Source: Acidimicrobium ferrooxidans DSM 10331
GTDB lineage: Bacteria; Actinomycetota; Acidimicrobiia; Acidimicrobiales; Acidimicrobiaceae
Length of the DNA stretch: 64,000 nt
Assembly (NCBI RefSeq): GCF_000023265.1
Contig: NC_013124.1
Location: 868,001 to 932,000 of the forward strand
Reading direction: 5' to 3'
Part shown: piece after piece, positions 50,632 to 59,174 of the stretch
Layout: each line of letters begins with the position of its first letter
Numbering within the stretch: position 1 is the first letter of the stretch
The notes under the pieces: model-generated
The model's input: only the letters and a program-made list of their open reading frames with translations
Database searches by the model: none
What the model was told of the DNA's origin: nothing
Program-made: the position numbers and the translations under genes

Positions 50632-52074
50632 TCAGGCCAGCGCCGCGAGCCGTTCTGCGACGTCGTAGAGCGACGGATCGACCTGGGCGATCGCGCGAAA
50701 GGCATCTCGTGCCTCTGCGTAGCGTCCTTGTCGCTCGAGCAGGGTCGCGAGCTGGTAGCGCAGTCGGAGGGCCCGGAGCGACGTGGTCTGTCGCTCGCGT
50801 TCGAGTGCCCGACGGATGACGTCCACCGCCGTGCTGAGGCGGTCGGTGTCCGCGAGGTGGCTTGCCCACACGATACGCCCCTCGACCATGGCGTCCTTCG
50901 ACGGGCTCGCTTCGCGGAGCGCGCGCCACCAATGCTCGACGGCCTCAGCGTCGCCTTCGGCTCGAGCACAGTCCATGAGGATCGCTCCGTGCGTCAGATC
51001 GCCGGTGAGGTCAACGAAGGTGGCGAGATGGCGTGCAGCTCGAGCGAAATCTCCCAAGCGGTAGCGCACGAGACCGAGCAGTTCTTCGATGGGGGGCGAC
51101 GCAGGCGCGAGGCGCTCGATGCGTGTGAGGATGCGAAGCGCCTCGGCGTAGCGATCCTCGGCATAGTGCTGTGCTGCCTCGGCGAGCTGACGCTCGACGA
51201 CTGGCCGGAGCCGAGGCGGCGCCGTCAGCTCGCTGGGCTCGATCGCGACGGGCTCTCCTGGCTTCGCGCGTCGCCGGTTCGGCCTCGTCGGGGCGAGGTA
51301 GCGCTGTCGGCGCGGGCTCGTGGTGTCGAAGCGCACCTCGGGCAGGCGCCCGCTGGTGCGCGAGGGCTGCGGCTGCTTGGAGGACTGCCCTGCCGTGCGA
51401 GCAGGACGGTGGGCGCCATCAGAGCGACGCTCACGCGCCTCGCCCTCGGGGCGACGTCCCCCGCCACCACGACGCGGGCCCTCCCAGGAACCCTCTCGAC
51501 GGGACGGCCGACGGTCGTCGTCGAAGCGACGCTCACGCGCCTCGCCCTCGGGGCGACGTCCCCCGCCACCACGACGCGGGCCCTCCCAGGAACCCTCTCG
51601 ACGGGACGGCCGACGGTCGTCGTCGAAGCGACGCTCACGCGCCTCGCCCTCGGGGCGACGTCCCCCGCCACCACGACGCGGGCCCTCCCAGGACCCCTCG
51701 CGACGGGACGGCCGACGGTCGTCGTCGAAGCGACGCTCACGCGCCTCGCCCTCGGGGCGACGTCCCCCGCCACCACGACGCGGGCCCTCCCAGGAACCCT
51801 CTCGACGGGACGGCCGACGGTCGTCGTCGAAGCGACGCTCACGCGCCTCGCCCTCGGGGCGACGTTGCCCGCCACCACGACGCGGGCCCTCCCAGCGGTT
51901 GGCAGAGGTGCCGTTTCCGGAGCGATCCGAGCTGCGTTGCCCCGCGGCTCGGGCCCGAGACTGAGGGTTGCGCTGCCCGTCGCGTTCGCGTGCTCGAGTG
52001 TCGGGACGGGGGCGCTGTGTCGGGGTTTGTCGATCAGACTGGGAAGGATCGTGGCGTTGAGGTCGTGCGGGCAT
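50632..52074 (-). CDS. TPR protein with long disordered RG-rich tandem-repeat N-terminus
   Basis: A 480-residue protein in two parts. Residues 1-285 are disordered, Arg/Gly/Pro/Glu-rich, with five tandem 34-residue units from residue 61 (each begins WEGPRRGGGGRRPEGEARER). Residues 285-480 form tetratricopeptide-like helices, including YAEDRYAEALRILTRIERL and QLATLLERQGRYAEARDAF. RG-rich repeats elsewhere bind RNA and drive condensation; TPRs mediate protein contacts. No name can be given. ATG 52074 follows AGGAAGAAG. Convergent with the aldolase, 19 bp apart. Confidence 0.75.
   Translation of the reverse strand: MPARPQRHDPSQSDRQTPTQRPRPDTRARERDGQRNPQSRARAAGQRSSDRSGNGTSANRWEGPRRGGGQRRPEGEARERRFDDDRRPSRREGSWEGPRRGGGGRRPEGEARERRFDDDRRPSRREGSWEGPRRGGGGRRPEGEARERRFDDDRRPSRREGSWEGPRRGGGGRRPEGEARERRFDDDRRPSRREGSWEGPRRGGGGRRPEGEARERRSDGAHRPARTAGQSSKQPQPSRTSGRLPEVRFDTTSPRRQRYLAPTRPNRRRAKPGEPVAIEPSELTAPPRLRPVVERQLAEAAQHYAEDRYAEALRILTRIERLAPASPPIEELLGLVRYRLGDFARAARHLATFVDLTGDLTHGAILMDCARAEGDAEAVEHWWRALREASPSKDAMVEGRIVWASHLADTDRLSTAVDVIRRALERERQTTSLRALRLRYQLATLLERQGRYAEARDAFRAIAQVDPSLYDVAERLAALA
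51424..51894 (-). repeat. five tandem 102-bp coding repeats
   Basis: Unit length is exactly 102 bp (34 codons), with unit starts spaced at 102 bp. Copies 2-4 are nearly identical; the first has a Gly-to-Gln change and the fifth diverges in its last third. All are in frame with the TPR gene on the minus strand. Confidence 0.95.
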
Positions 52075-52801
52075 GCGTAAGGGCTTCTTCCTGGCGATGG
52101 AGTGTGACGGGTGCTTCAGTCTACGTGCCGATTGCGGCGGCGTTCGCGGAGAGACGGGAGTCCGCTGCCGACAGCGGCCCTCGGCGACACGAGAGTAGCG
52201 GTCGCTCTGCGCTCACCGGTGGCGGTCGAGGGTGGTCACGGTGCTGTGCGAAGGCGCGGTCACCTCGGCGACCCTGGCGCCCATGTTGAGCATCTCATCC
52301 CCGGCCAGCCTTTGGAGAATCTGCCGCGTGTGGTGCTTCGAGCGTCGTGGGTGCTCGCTCCCGCGTGTGCATCGTCCTCGAGATCCTCGCCGAGCGAGTG
52401 GTCGCGTCTTGGAGGTCGGCCGCAGGCGAGCGTCGCCTCCGGTCGGTCGGTCCGATCAGCACCTCGGGGCAGGAGAGGACCGGTCTCGCAGCCCTCGGGA
52501 TGGGTTGGGTGTCCGTCGGCATGCGGTCGTCCCTCGTGCCGGCGACCAGGGTCACCCTCGCTAGGGTCGTCTGTCGAGGGTGCGGTCGGTGACGGGCAGT
52601 GCCATGGTGGCTCGCGAGCAGGATGGTCCGTGAGCGGGAGCATCCGCGGCTGCGTGCACGTGCTTGGCGCGCTCGATTGCGAGGCGTGCTTTGGCAACCC
52701 CGACACGCACACGATCTCGTGCGAACGCGCTGCGTGCCAGCGCGGGCGATGGCTGGAACAGAGTCAGTTGCCCTGGGTGCTGTCGTGCCATGACCCTCTG
52801 C
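52075..52801. other. long gap between the TPR gene and the LOG-family gene
   Basis: These 727 bp contain no gene I can support. On the minus strand 52,791 to 52,561 could encode 76 residues starting MARQHPGQLTLFQP with a basic helix after it, but no family, ribosome site or coupling backs it. No RNA gene or repeat was recognised. Confidence 0.45.
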
Positions 52802-53824
52802 TTAGACCGAGGGTCGGACGGCCTCCATCTCGCTGGCGTTGACGGCATCGATGAGTTGGCGCAGGCGTCCGAACGAGCGCCGGTCGAAGCGGAGGGCGAG
52901 GCGCGGGAGATCCGGATGGTCGTGCTCTCGCACCTCCCACGGCGTCGCGCGGACGCTTCGGATGCGACCGTCGGTGGTGATGTCGCCGAAGGCGACCTCG
53001 AGGTCGGCGACGCGCGCGGGGGAGAGTCTCCCGTTCAGTCTGAGGATGAGGTCTCGGCCGACGACGCGGAGCGAGTGGAAGACTCGATAGAAGCCGAACA
53101 CCTCGGCCAGGGCGTCGTCGATGTCGTCCGAGCGGTGAAGCAGCGTGAGATCGTCGCGGTCGGCAAGCCCCCGGTCGACGATGCGATCGTTGAGCAGCTG
53201 CCACACGCCGTCCCAGTAGTGGGATCCAGCGGGCTCGAGCAGGATCAGAGGGGCGATCTGCGTCTTGCCTGTCTGCATGAGCGTGAGGAGCTCGAACGTC
53301 TCGTCCAAGGTGCCGAGCCCGCCGGGGAGGGAGATGAAGGCATCGGACTCGCGCACCATGAGTACCTTGCGAGTGAAGAAGTACTTCATCTCCAACAGTC
53401 GGCCGTGTTCGGCGAGTTCGTGATCGCCTGGTTGTTCGAGGGGAAGGCGGATGTTGATCCCGAAGGCGTGATGAGGTCCTGCGCCGCGCGCCGCCGCCTC
53501 CATGATGCCTGGGCCGCCCCCGGTGATGACCATCCAGCCAGCCTGAGCAAGGCGGGCGCCGAGCGTCTCGGCGAGCTGGTAGCTCGGCTCGTCAGGGTGG
53601 GTGCGAGCCGAGCCGAAGACCGTCACCTTGCGCTGGGTTCGAAACGGGCCGAACGTCTCGAATGCGCTCCGGAGTTCGCGGAGCGCTGAGGTCAGCATCT
53701 TGAGGTCGAGTCGGTCGAGGGGCGCTTCGGTGGCCGCGAGCGCCTCATCGAGGAGGAGCTGCTTGAGGTCACTGTCACGTCCCGCGACCGCCGGTACCTG
53801 GTTGCGGTGGTGGTCGGATGTCAT
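52802..53824 (-). CDS. LOG-family (TIGR00730-type) Rossmann-fold protein
   Basis: A 340-residue protein with the LOG/lysine-decarboxylase-like fold: VTVFGSARTHPDEPSY, WMVITGGGPGIMEAAARGA and the signature ISLPGGLGTLDETFELLTLMQ. LOG enzymes cut the ribose phosphate from cytokinin nucleotides; many bacterial members have broader nucleoside-monophosphate hydrolase activity. An extra C-terminal 90 residues are unlike short LOG proteins. ATG 53824 overlaps the fbiC stop (ATGA), so it is cotranslated with F420 synthesis, for unknown reasons. Confidence 0.85.
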   Translation of the reverse strand: MTSDHHRNQVPAVAGRDSDLKQLLLDEALAATEAPLDRLDLKMLTSALRELRSAFETFGPFRTQRKVTVFGSARTHPDEPSYQLAETLGARLAQAGWMVITGGGPGIMEAAARGAGPHHAFGINIRLPLEQPGDHELAEHGRLLEMKYFFTRKVLMVRESDAFISLPGGLGTLDETFELLTLMQTGKTQIAPLILLEPAGSHYWDGVWQLLNDRIVDRGLADRDDLTLLHRSDDIDDALAEVFGFYRVFHSLRVVGRDLILRLNGRLSPARVADLEVAFGDITTDGRIRSVRATPWEVREHDHPDLPRLALRFDRRSFGRLRQLIDAVNASEMEAVRPSV

Positions 53825-56094
53825 GAGTGCGTGCTCGCGATCGTGACGTCCATCAGGTGCTCGTAGAACGTCGTTCGTTGGACGAGGTGGCGGCCTCGCT
53901 GCGCTGCGATCGCACCAAGCTCGGCGACGGTGAGCTCGCTCGCGTGTGCCGCCCCGGCTGCGTGCGAAATCGACTCCTCCATGAGCGTCCCGCCGAGGTC
54001 GTTCGCGCCGGCGTCGAGGAGGAGCACGGCTCCGGCAGGCCCCATCTTCACCCAGCTGGCCTGGACGTTGTCGATAACACCGTGGTAGGCGATGCGCCCC
54101 ACCGCGTGGAGGAGGACGGCCTCTCGGAGCGTCGGACCCCGGCGGGCACGGCCAGCGAGGAAGATCGGTGCGCCCATGTGGACGAAGGGGAGAGGCACGA
54201 ACTCGGTAAACCCTCGTGTGCGCGTACCGAGCGCCCGGGTGCGCATGAGGTGCCGTGCGGTGTGCGTGGTCGTCTCGACCGTCCCGAACATGATCGTCAC
54301 GTTCGATCGCAAGCCGACCGCGTGTGCGGTCTCGTGGACCTCGAGCCACTGGTCGGTGGTCAGCTTCTCGGGGCAGATCACCGCACGTACCTCGTCATCG
54401 AGGATCTCGGCGGCCGTTCCGGGCAGGCTTCGCACACCGCGGGCGGCGAGCTCGCTGAGGTAACGGTCGAGGGGCCAGCCGAGTCGTCGGCTCCCCTCGA
54501 AGACCTCGAGTGCCGAGAACGCGTGGATGTGCATGGCCGGGAAGCGTTCGTGGATGGCTTCGGCGATGTCGAGGTACGTGCCGCCGTCGAAGCGAGGATG
54601 GATACCGCCCTGGAGGCAGACCTCGGTCGCACCACGGGCGGCTGCCTCGGCAACCTTGGCGAGGATCTGCTCCATCGACAGGAGATAGGGTGCGCCACGG
54701 AGCGCCAAGGAGCGCGGGCCGCGCGAGAAGGCGCAGAACCCGCAGCCGAAGGTGCACTGGTTGGTGTAGTTGATGTTCCGGTTCTGAACGAAGGTGACGA
54801 CGTCGCCGTTCGTCTCGCGCCGCAGCGCATCGGCGAGGTCGATGACCGCCTGTGCGTCGGTTCCGCGCGCACTGAGGGCGTGCTCGAGCAGCTCGAGCGA
54901 GGGACCCTCTCCCGATCGTGACGCCGCTTCGAGCTCGTCGAACCAACCGGCCGGAGCTCGTCGGCTGACGGTCACCACGCGCGGGGGGAGGGGACCTGGT
55001 CGACCGGAGAACCACTGGTGCTCGCGTGCGAAGCCATCGCGATCCATGGACGCGCGCACTGCGGGTCGGAGCGCGTCGTCGACGGCGTCGTCACGTCGCG
55101 CGTACTCGGGGTAGAGCGCGAGGCGCGGCACGAGGTCGCGGCCTGCCTCGGCGAGGCGACGCTCGAGGAGCTCGATCTCGGGCCACGGGCGTTCGGGGTT
55201 GACGTGATCGGGGGTGACCCGCGAGATGCCGCCGAGATCGTCGATGCCCGCCGAGAGGAGCCCCTCGATGTCGTCCGAGAGGTTCGGGGGTGCCTGAACA
55301 TGGACGGTCGGTGGGAGCACGAGACGCGCGAGTGCGATGGTACGCAGATGGGCCTCGTGATCGGCGGGCGGGGCGTGCCGCAGTCGAGTACCAGGTTTTG
55401 GGAGGAAGTTCTGGACGATCACCTCTTGGAGGAAGCCGGTCTCCTCGGCGATGGCGGCGAGGGCTTCGAGTGCACGGAGGCGATCGGCTTCGCTGTCACC
55501 GATGCCCACGAGGATGCCGCTGGTCGTCGGCACGTGCTGGAGTGCCATCGCACGTACCGTTGCGAGGCGCAGATCCGGATCCTTGTCGGGTGCGTTGCGG
55601 TGGACCGGGAGGTCCGGTCGGATGGACTCGAGCATCGTGCCCATCGAGACGGCGTGCGGTCGTAGCGACGCGACCTCTTCGGGCGTGAGCGTCCCGGGAT
55701 TGAGGTGAGGGAGGAGTCCCTCGGCGATCGCGACGTCAGCCGCGGTGCGGAGGTAGTCCAGGGTGGTTGCAGCGCCCAGCGAACGCAGTGCATCGCGTGC
55801 GCTGGACCATCGGAGCTCAGGGCGCTCGCCAAGGGTGAAGAGCGCCTCCGCAGCGCCCACCGCCGCCCCCTTGCGAGCCAACGCGCGGACCTCGTCGAGG
55901 CTCAGGAAGGCAGATCCGAGTCGGGCGGGCACGGTGGCGAAGGTGCAGTAGTCGCAGCGATCGCGGCACAGACGCGTCAACGGGATGAACACCTTCGGGG
56001 AGTAGGTGATCCTCGGCCCGAAGGTTCGATCGCGCCGACGAGCAGCTTCGGCGAGCAGTCGGTTGGTGGACCACTCGAGCAGCGCCTTGGTCAT
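53821..56094 (-). CDS. fbiC: FO synthase (bifunctional CofG-CofH)
   Basis: A 757-residue protein with two radical-SAM domains. The N-terminal CofG half has the cluster CRDRCDYC (residues 43-50) and the C-terminal CofH half has CTFGCGFC near residue 445. The fusion is the actinobacterial FbiC form. It makes the deazaflavin FO from tyrosine and a riboflavin precursor, the first committed step to coenzyme F420. ATG 56094 is the natural start. Downstream, coupled by overlap, is the LOG-family gene; the F420-type oxidoreductase at 13,462 is a likely user of the cofactor. Confidence 0.95.
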   Translation of the reverse strand: MTKALLEWSTNRLLAEAARRRDRTFGPRITYSPKVFIPLTRLCRDRCDYCTFATVPARLGSAFLSLDEVRALARKGAAVGAAEALFTLGERPELRWSSARDALRSLGAATTLDYLRTAADVAIAEGLLPHLNPGTLTPEEVASLRPHAVSMGTMLESIRPDLPVHRNAPDKDPDLRLATVRAMALQHVPTTSGILVGIGDSEADRLRALEALAAIAEETGFLQEVIVQNFLPKPGTRLRHAPPADHEAHLRTIALARLVLPPTVHVQAPPNLSDDIEGLLSAGIDDLGGISRVTPDHVNPERPWPEIELLERRLAEAGRDLVPRLALYPEYARRDDAVDDALRPAVRASMDRDGFAREHQWFSGRPGPLPPRVVTVSRRAPAGWFDELEAASRSGEGPSLELLEHALSARGTDAQAVIDLADALRRETNGDVVTFVQNRNINYTNQCTFGCGFCAFSRGPRSLALRGAPYLLSMEQILAKVAEAAARGATEVCLQGGIHPRFDGGTYLDIAEAIHERFPAMHIHAFSALEVFEGSRRLGWPLDRYLSELAARGVRSLPGTAAEILDDEVRAVICPEKLTTDQWLEVHETAHAVGLRSNVTIMFGTVETTTHTARHLMRTRALGTRTRGFTEFVPLPFVHMGAPIFLAGRARRGPTLREAVLLHAVGRIAYHGVIDNVQASWVKMGPAGAVLLLDAGANDLGGTLMEESISHAAGAAHASELTVAELGAIAAQRGRHLVQRTTFYEHLMDVTIASTHS

Positions 56095-56103
56095 GGGGTC
56101 ACC

Positions 56104-56826
56104 CTAGCCATCATGGCTGACGATCGAGGGATCGAGCGCGCTCGCCGCGGCAGAGTCGAGGAGCCAGATCGTGTCGTCGCGGGTGACGTGCACGACGGGG
56201 AGGTCGGCACCGCCGAGCGCCGCTGCGACGATGGTTGCCTTGGAGGCTCCGAGCGCCACGATCACCTGAGTCTCGAAGCGCGCGAGAGCATCGCGTGTCA
56301 GCGAGAGGCGCCAGTGGCGGTTGTGTCCGCTCGGATCGTGATTGGGTGTGACGAGGCCTGAGGCATCGAGACCTGGGGAGCCCGGGAACAGGCTGGCGGT
56401 GTGGCCGTCGGCCCCGATCCCCAGATGGACGAGCCCCCAGGTGGGACGCGACTCGAGCTGCGCGCCGTAGCGGGCAGCGAGCCTGTCGGCGAGCTTCGGC
56501 ACTGTGGCCGGGTCCTCCGTGGCGAGGGTTGCGAGGTCCGCGGGCGTCAGTGCATCGGCATCCACCATCGGCAAGAGGGCCGGACCGCGTCCGGTCAGGA
56601 CCGGGCCGAGGTGTGTCCAGTTCGCTTCGGGCGAGCCGGGCTCGACGAGCCTCTCGTCGACCTGCGCGATCGTGCCGGTGCGTGGGAGGCTCGGCCCGAG
56701 TGCGTCCAAGAGGGCGAGGATCGTCGATCCGCCGGAGAGCGCGACCAAGGTGTCGCGTTCGAGCGCGTCGTGGATGAGTGCCGCAAAGCGCGTTGGCACG
56801 TCGTTGCTGACGATGACGCGAGCCAT
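56104..56826 (-). CDS. pgl: 6-phosphogluconolactonase
   Basis: A 240-residue SIS-related fold protein with LVALSGGSTILALLDAL, DERLVEPGSPEANWTHL and the catalytic histidine region LVHLGIGADGHTASLFPGSP. It hydrolyses 6-phosphogluconolactone in the oxidative pentose phosphate pathway, a source of NADPH and, through F420-dependent glucose-6-phosphate dehydrogenase in actinobacteria, a step downstream of F420 reduction. ATG 56826 follows GAGGAGG. It ends nine bases before the fbiC start, so both are probably in one transcript. TAGGGT at 56857-56862 could be a promoter element. Confidence 0.93.
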   Translation of the reverse strand: MARVIVSNDVPTRFAALIHDALERDTLVALSGGSTILALLDALGPSLPRTGTIAQVDERLVEPGSPEANWTHLGPVLTGRGPALLPMVDADALTPADLATLATEDPATVPKLADRLAARYGAQLESRPTWGLVHLGIGADGHTASLFPGSPGLDASGLVTPNHDPSGHNRHWRLSLTRDALARFETQVIVALGASKATIVAAALGGADLPVVHVTRDDTIWLLDSAAASALDPSIVSHDG

Positions 56827-56935
56827 CGAACCTCCTCGTCCGGTCGCCTTCCCTGCTAGGGTAGGCGACGCGGTGGCTGCGGTCGCAGGCAGCACAAGGA
56901 CATCGACCGCGCGAGCAGCTAGGGGAGCAGGGTGG

Positions 56936-57235
56936 ATGCGCGAGGCAGATGAGGTTCGAGACGTCCTCCGGGTCGTCGGGCGTTACCTCAAGCAAGAGAC
57001 CGTCGATCCGTTCCGCGCGATCGGTGCCATGGTCGTGTGGGGCCTCGTTGGGTCTGTGCTCGCTGCCGGCGGCTTCGTGCTGGCGGGGATCGGACTGTTG
57101 CGGCTGCTCCAGACCGAGACGGGAACGACCTTCGCCGGCCATCTGGACTGGCTCCCGTACGTGATCGTGGTCGTGGTGCTCGCAGTTGTGGTGGCGATCG
57201 CGGCAGCGCGCATTGGGCGCCGGGCGAAGGCGTAA
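56936..57235 (+). CDS. small two-helix membrane protein
   Basis: 99 residues: a charged N-terminus (MREADEVRDVLRVVGRYLKQ), two membrane segments (about 27-52 and 67-88) and a basic C-terminus. The pattern is like phage-holin-superfamily proteins encoded upstream of trmI in other actinobacteria. No function is assigned. First of three small genes running into trmI. Confidence 0.65.
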   Translation: MREADEVRDVLRVVGRYLKQETVDPFRAIGAMVVWGLVGSVLAAGGFVLAGIGLLRLLQTETGTTFAGHLDWLPYVIVVVVLAVVVAIAAARIGRRAKA

Positions 57236-57248
57236 GGCGGGAGGACAC

Positions 57249-57455
57249 ATGGCAACCGAAGGCCGGGTAACGCTCAGCGACGTCGAGGAGCGCATTCGCT
57301 CGCTGACTGAGCAGGCGTCTCGCTCCGCCAGTGCGGTGCGGCCTGCGGTCCCTGGCGTCGCCGGGATCGCGGTCGCCGCGGTCGTGGTCGTCGCGTTCGT
57401 GCTCGGTTACCGGCGGGGTCGTCGTTCGAGCGTCCTCGAGATCACTCGCCTGTGA
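57249..57455 (+). CDS. small single-helix membrane protein
   Basis: 68 residues: an amphipathic N-terminus (VTLSDVEERIRSLTEQ), one membrane segment (about 35-54) and an Arg-rich end. No family recognised. ATG 57249 follows GGGAGGA; its stop overlaps the next start. Confidence 0.6.
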   Translation: MATEGRVTLSDVEERIRSLTEQASRSASAVRPAVPGVAGIAVAAVVVVAFVLGYRRGRRSSVLEITRL

Positions 57456-57667
57456 TGGCTGCATCCCGGCGCGTGCTGCGGTCGCTTCGACGACAGCGTT
57501 CCCGCCTCGTCGGTACCGTGCTGGGGCTCGGCGGGCCAGTGGCGGGCGTGGTGTGGGGCATCGTCGCGCTGCGTTGGATCGATCGACGCCTGGGTCGGCG
57601 TACGAGAACGGCGCGCATCGATCTCTCCCGTGGCCCGGTGACCTTGCGACTGCGCGAGCGTCGGTGA
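57452..57667 (+). CDS. small basic membrane protein
   Basis: 71 residues with a strongly basic N-terminus (13 of the first 20 residues include eight Arg), one membrane segment (about 20-40) and a basic tail. No family recognised. GTG 57452 overlaps the preceding stop; the 3' end overlaps the trmI start (GTGA), making the three small genes and trmI one coupled unit. Confidence 0.55.
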   Translation: MMAASRRVLRSLRRQRSRLVGTVLGLGGPVAGVVWGIVALRWIDRRLGRRTRTARIDLSRGPVTLRLRERR

Positions 57668-58554
57668 GCGGGGCATTCCAGGTCGGCGATTCGGTCTTGC
57701 TGGTCGACCATCGCGGTCGCGAGACCGTGGCCGAACTCACCGAGGCCGGCGTCGTGCGCACGGCCGTGGGTGAGGTCGCGATGGGTGATCTCGTCGGTCA
57801 CGAGCCGGGTGAGGCGGTCGTGACCTCGAAGGGCAAGCGGATCCTCGCCGTACGTCCGACGCTCGCCGAGACGGTGGTCCACATGCCCCGGGGCGCACAG
57901 ATCATCTACCCAAAGGACGCGCTGGCCATCCTCGGCGCGCTCGATGTCGCCCCTGGTCAGCGGGTCCTCGAGTGCGGTGTCGGGTCTGGGGGCCTGACGG
58001 TCTGGCTCGCTCGGCTCGGTGCGTCGGTCGTGGCGGTGGAGCGCAGGCCCGATTTTGCTCGACGTGCTGAGAAGAACGTGGCGCATCTCGGAGGCTCGGA
58101 GCGGGTCTCGATCATCGTTGGCGAACTCGCCGACGTGGCTCCGCCGGGGCCCTACGACCGGGTTGTGTTGGACATGGTCCATCCGTGGGAGGTCATCCCC
58201 TGGATCGGGGCAGAACTCGCCCCTGGGGGTCGCATCGTCGCCTACGTGACCAACGCGCTCCAGATTCACGAGACGGTGGAGGCGCTCGAGGCGAGCGGCT
58301 ACGTCCGCATCGAGGTCCGGGAGCTCCTCGAGCGTCGTTGGGTGGCACGGGGCGAGATCGTTCGGCCGGAGCTGCGGATGGTGGCACACACCGGCTTCAT
58401 CGTGTCGGCTCACATCACGCCTCGAGCGCGTCGGTTGGCCGCTGAACGGCCGCGCGAGATCAGCGTGTCGGGTGTCGTCGATGACGGCTCGCTCGACGAG
58501 AGCGCGGACGGCGACGTCGACGACGAGCTCATCCAAACGGAGGACCGACCCTAG
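57664..58554 (+). CDS. trmI: tRNA (adenine-58-N1)-methyltransferase TrmI
   Basis: A 296-residue protein. The small N-terminal beta domain is followed by the conserved GAQIIYPKDALAILGAL and the SAM-binding VLECGVGSGGLTVWLARLG. LDMVHPWEVIPWIGAELAPG is the typical catalytic-face stretch. It methylates A58 in the T loop of tRNA. The acidic C-terminal tail (last 30 residues) is an addition. In actinobacteria trmI commonly stands next to the proteasome cluster, as here. GTG 57664. Confidence 0.92.
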   Translation: MSGAFQVGDSVLLVDHRGRETVAELTEAGVVRTAVGEVAMGDLVGHEPGEAVVTSKGKRILAVRPTLAETVVHMPRGAQIIYPKDALAILGALDVAPGQRVLECGVGSGGLTVWLARLGASVVAVERRPDFARRAEKNVAHLGGSERVSIIVGELADVAPPGPYDRVVLDMVHPWEVIPWIGAELAPGGRIVAYVTNALQIHETVEALEASGYVRIEVRELLERRWVARGEIVRPELRMVAHTGFIVSAHITPRARRLAAERPREISVSGVVDDGSLDESADGDVDDELIQTEDRP

Positions 58555-58801
58555 GACTCACATCCTCGTCGGCGCGTTCTCTGCGCAGTCTCAGGCATGT
58601 CGTGAGGGGCCGGCGAGTCGTGCCGACGCGAGCGGCCAGACGGGTCGTACGCTGGGTCGACCCTGACGGTGGGTGGAGCAACCCTTGGCCCGAACGTCGA
58701 CCTCGACGAGTTCGTTCGTCTCTCGGCCCGTATCCGTCCCGTATCCGCGCTGCCGGGGACCGCGTTCGCCGCGGGGGGCGAAGGTTGCGAGTTGTCGGGG
58801 T

Positions 58802-59038
58802 TCAGTCCGCCTCGATGAAGATGCACTCGCCGGGGCACTCTTCGCTGGCCTCGGTCACGGCGTCTTCGAGCTCGACCGGAACCGAGGCCATCTGGGCAGA
58901 GCCCCCAGGGTTGTTCAGGACCTCGCCGTTGTCCTTGACGTAGGCGAGGCCGTCGTCGAGGAGCGTGAAGACGGGAGGGCAGATCTCCTCGCAGAGGCCA
59001 TCGCCCGTGCAGAGATCCTGGTCGATCCACACCTTCAT
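58802..59038 (-). CDS. small ferredoxin ([3Fe-4S] type)
   Basis: 78 residues with the cluster CTGDGLCEEICPPVF at the N-terminus and CPGECIF at the C-terminus. The first motif has C-x5-C-x3-C spacing as in [3Fe-4S] ferredoxins that serve cytochromes P450 in actinobacteria. It is soluble. ATG 59038 is six bases after GGAGGG. It is divergent from the proteasome cluster, a position often held by a ferredoxin in actinobacteria. Confidence 0.9.
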   Translation of the reverse strand: MKVWIDQDLCTGDGLCEEICPPVFTLLDDGLAYVKDNGEVLNNPGGSAQMASVPVELEDAVTEASEECPGECIFIEAD

Positions 59039-59174
59039 CGAAACCCTCCATCGATTGACGTCGCCCACTTGAGACTAGTGGGTACTCACCCAGGGAATCA
59101 CGGGAGCGCGGGACCGTTGACGGTGTCATGGTGTCGTGCCCATGCGGTAGTGTCGCGGTGGAGGGAGGTTAGCC

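Noticed and set aside
51424-51894. CRISPR array
   Set aside because: The 102-bp units are directly adjacent, have no unique spacers and are in frame with a long coding sequence.
52561-52791. 76-codon minus-strand gene starting MARQHPGQ
   Set aside because: No ribosome site, no recognisable family and no coupling to neighbours; kept only as a remark in the gap entry.
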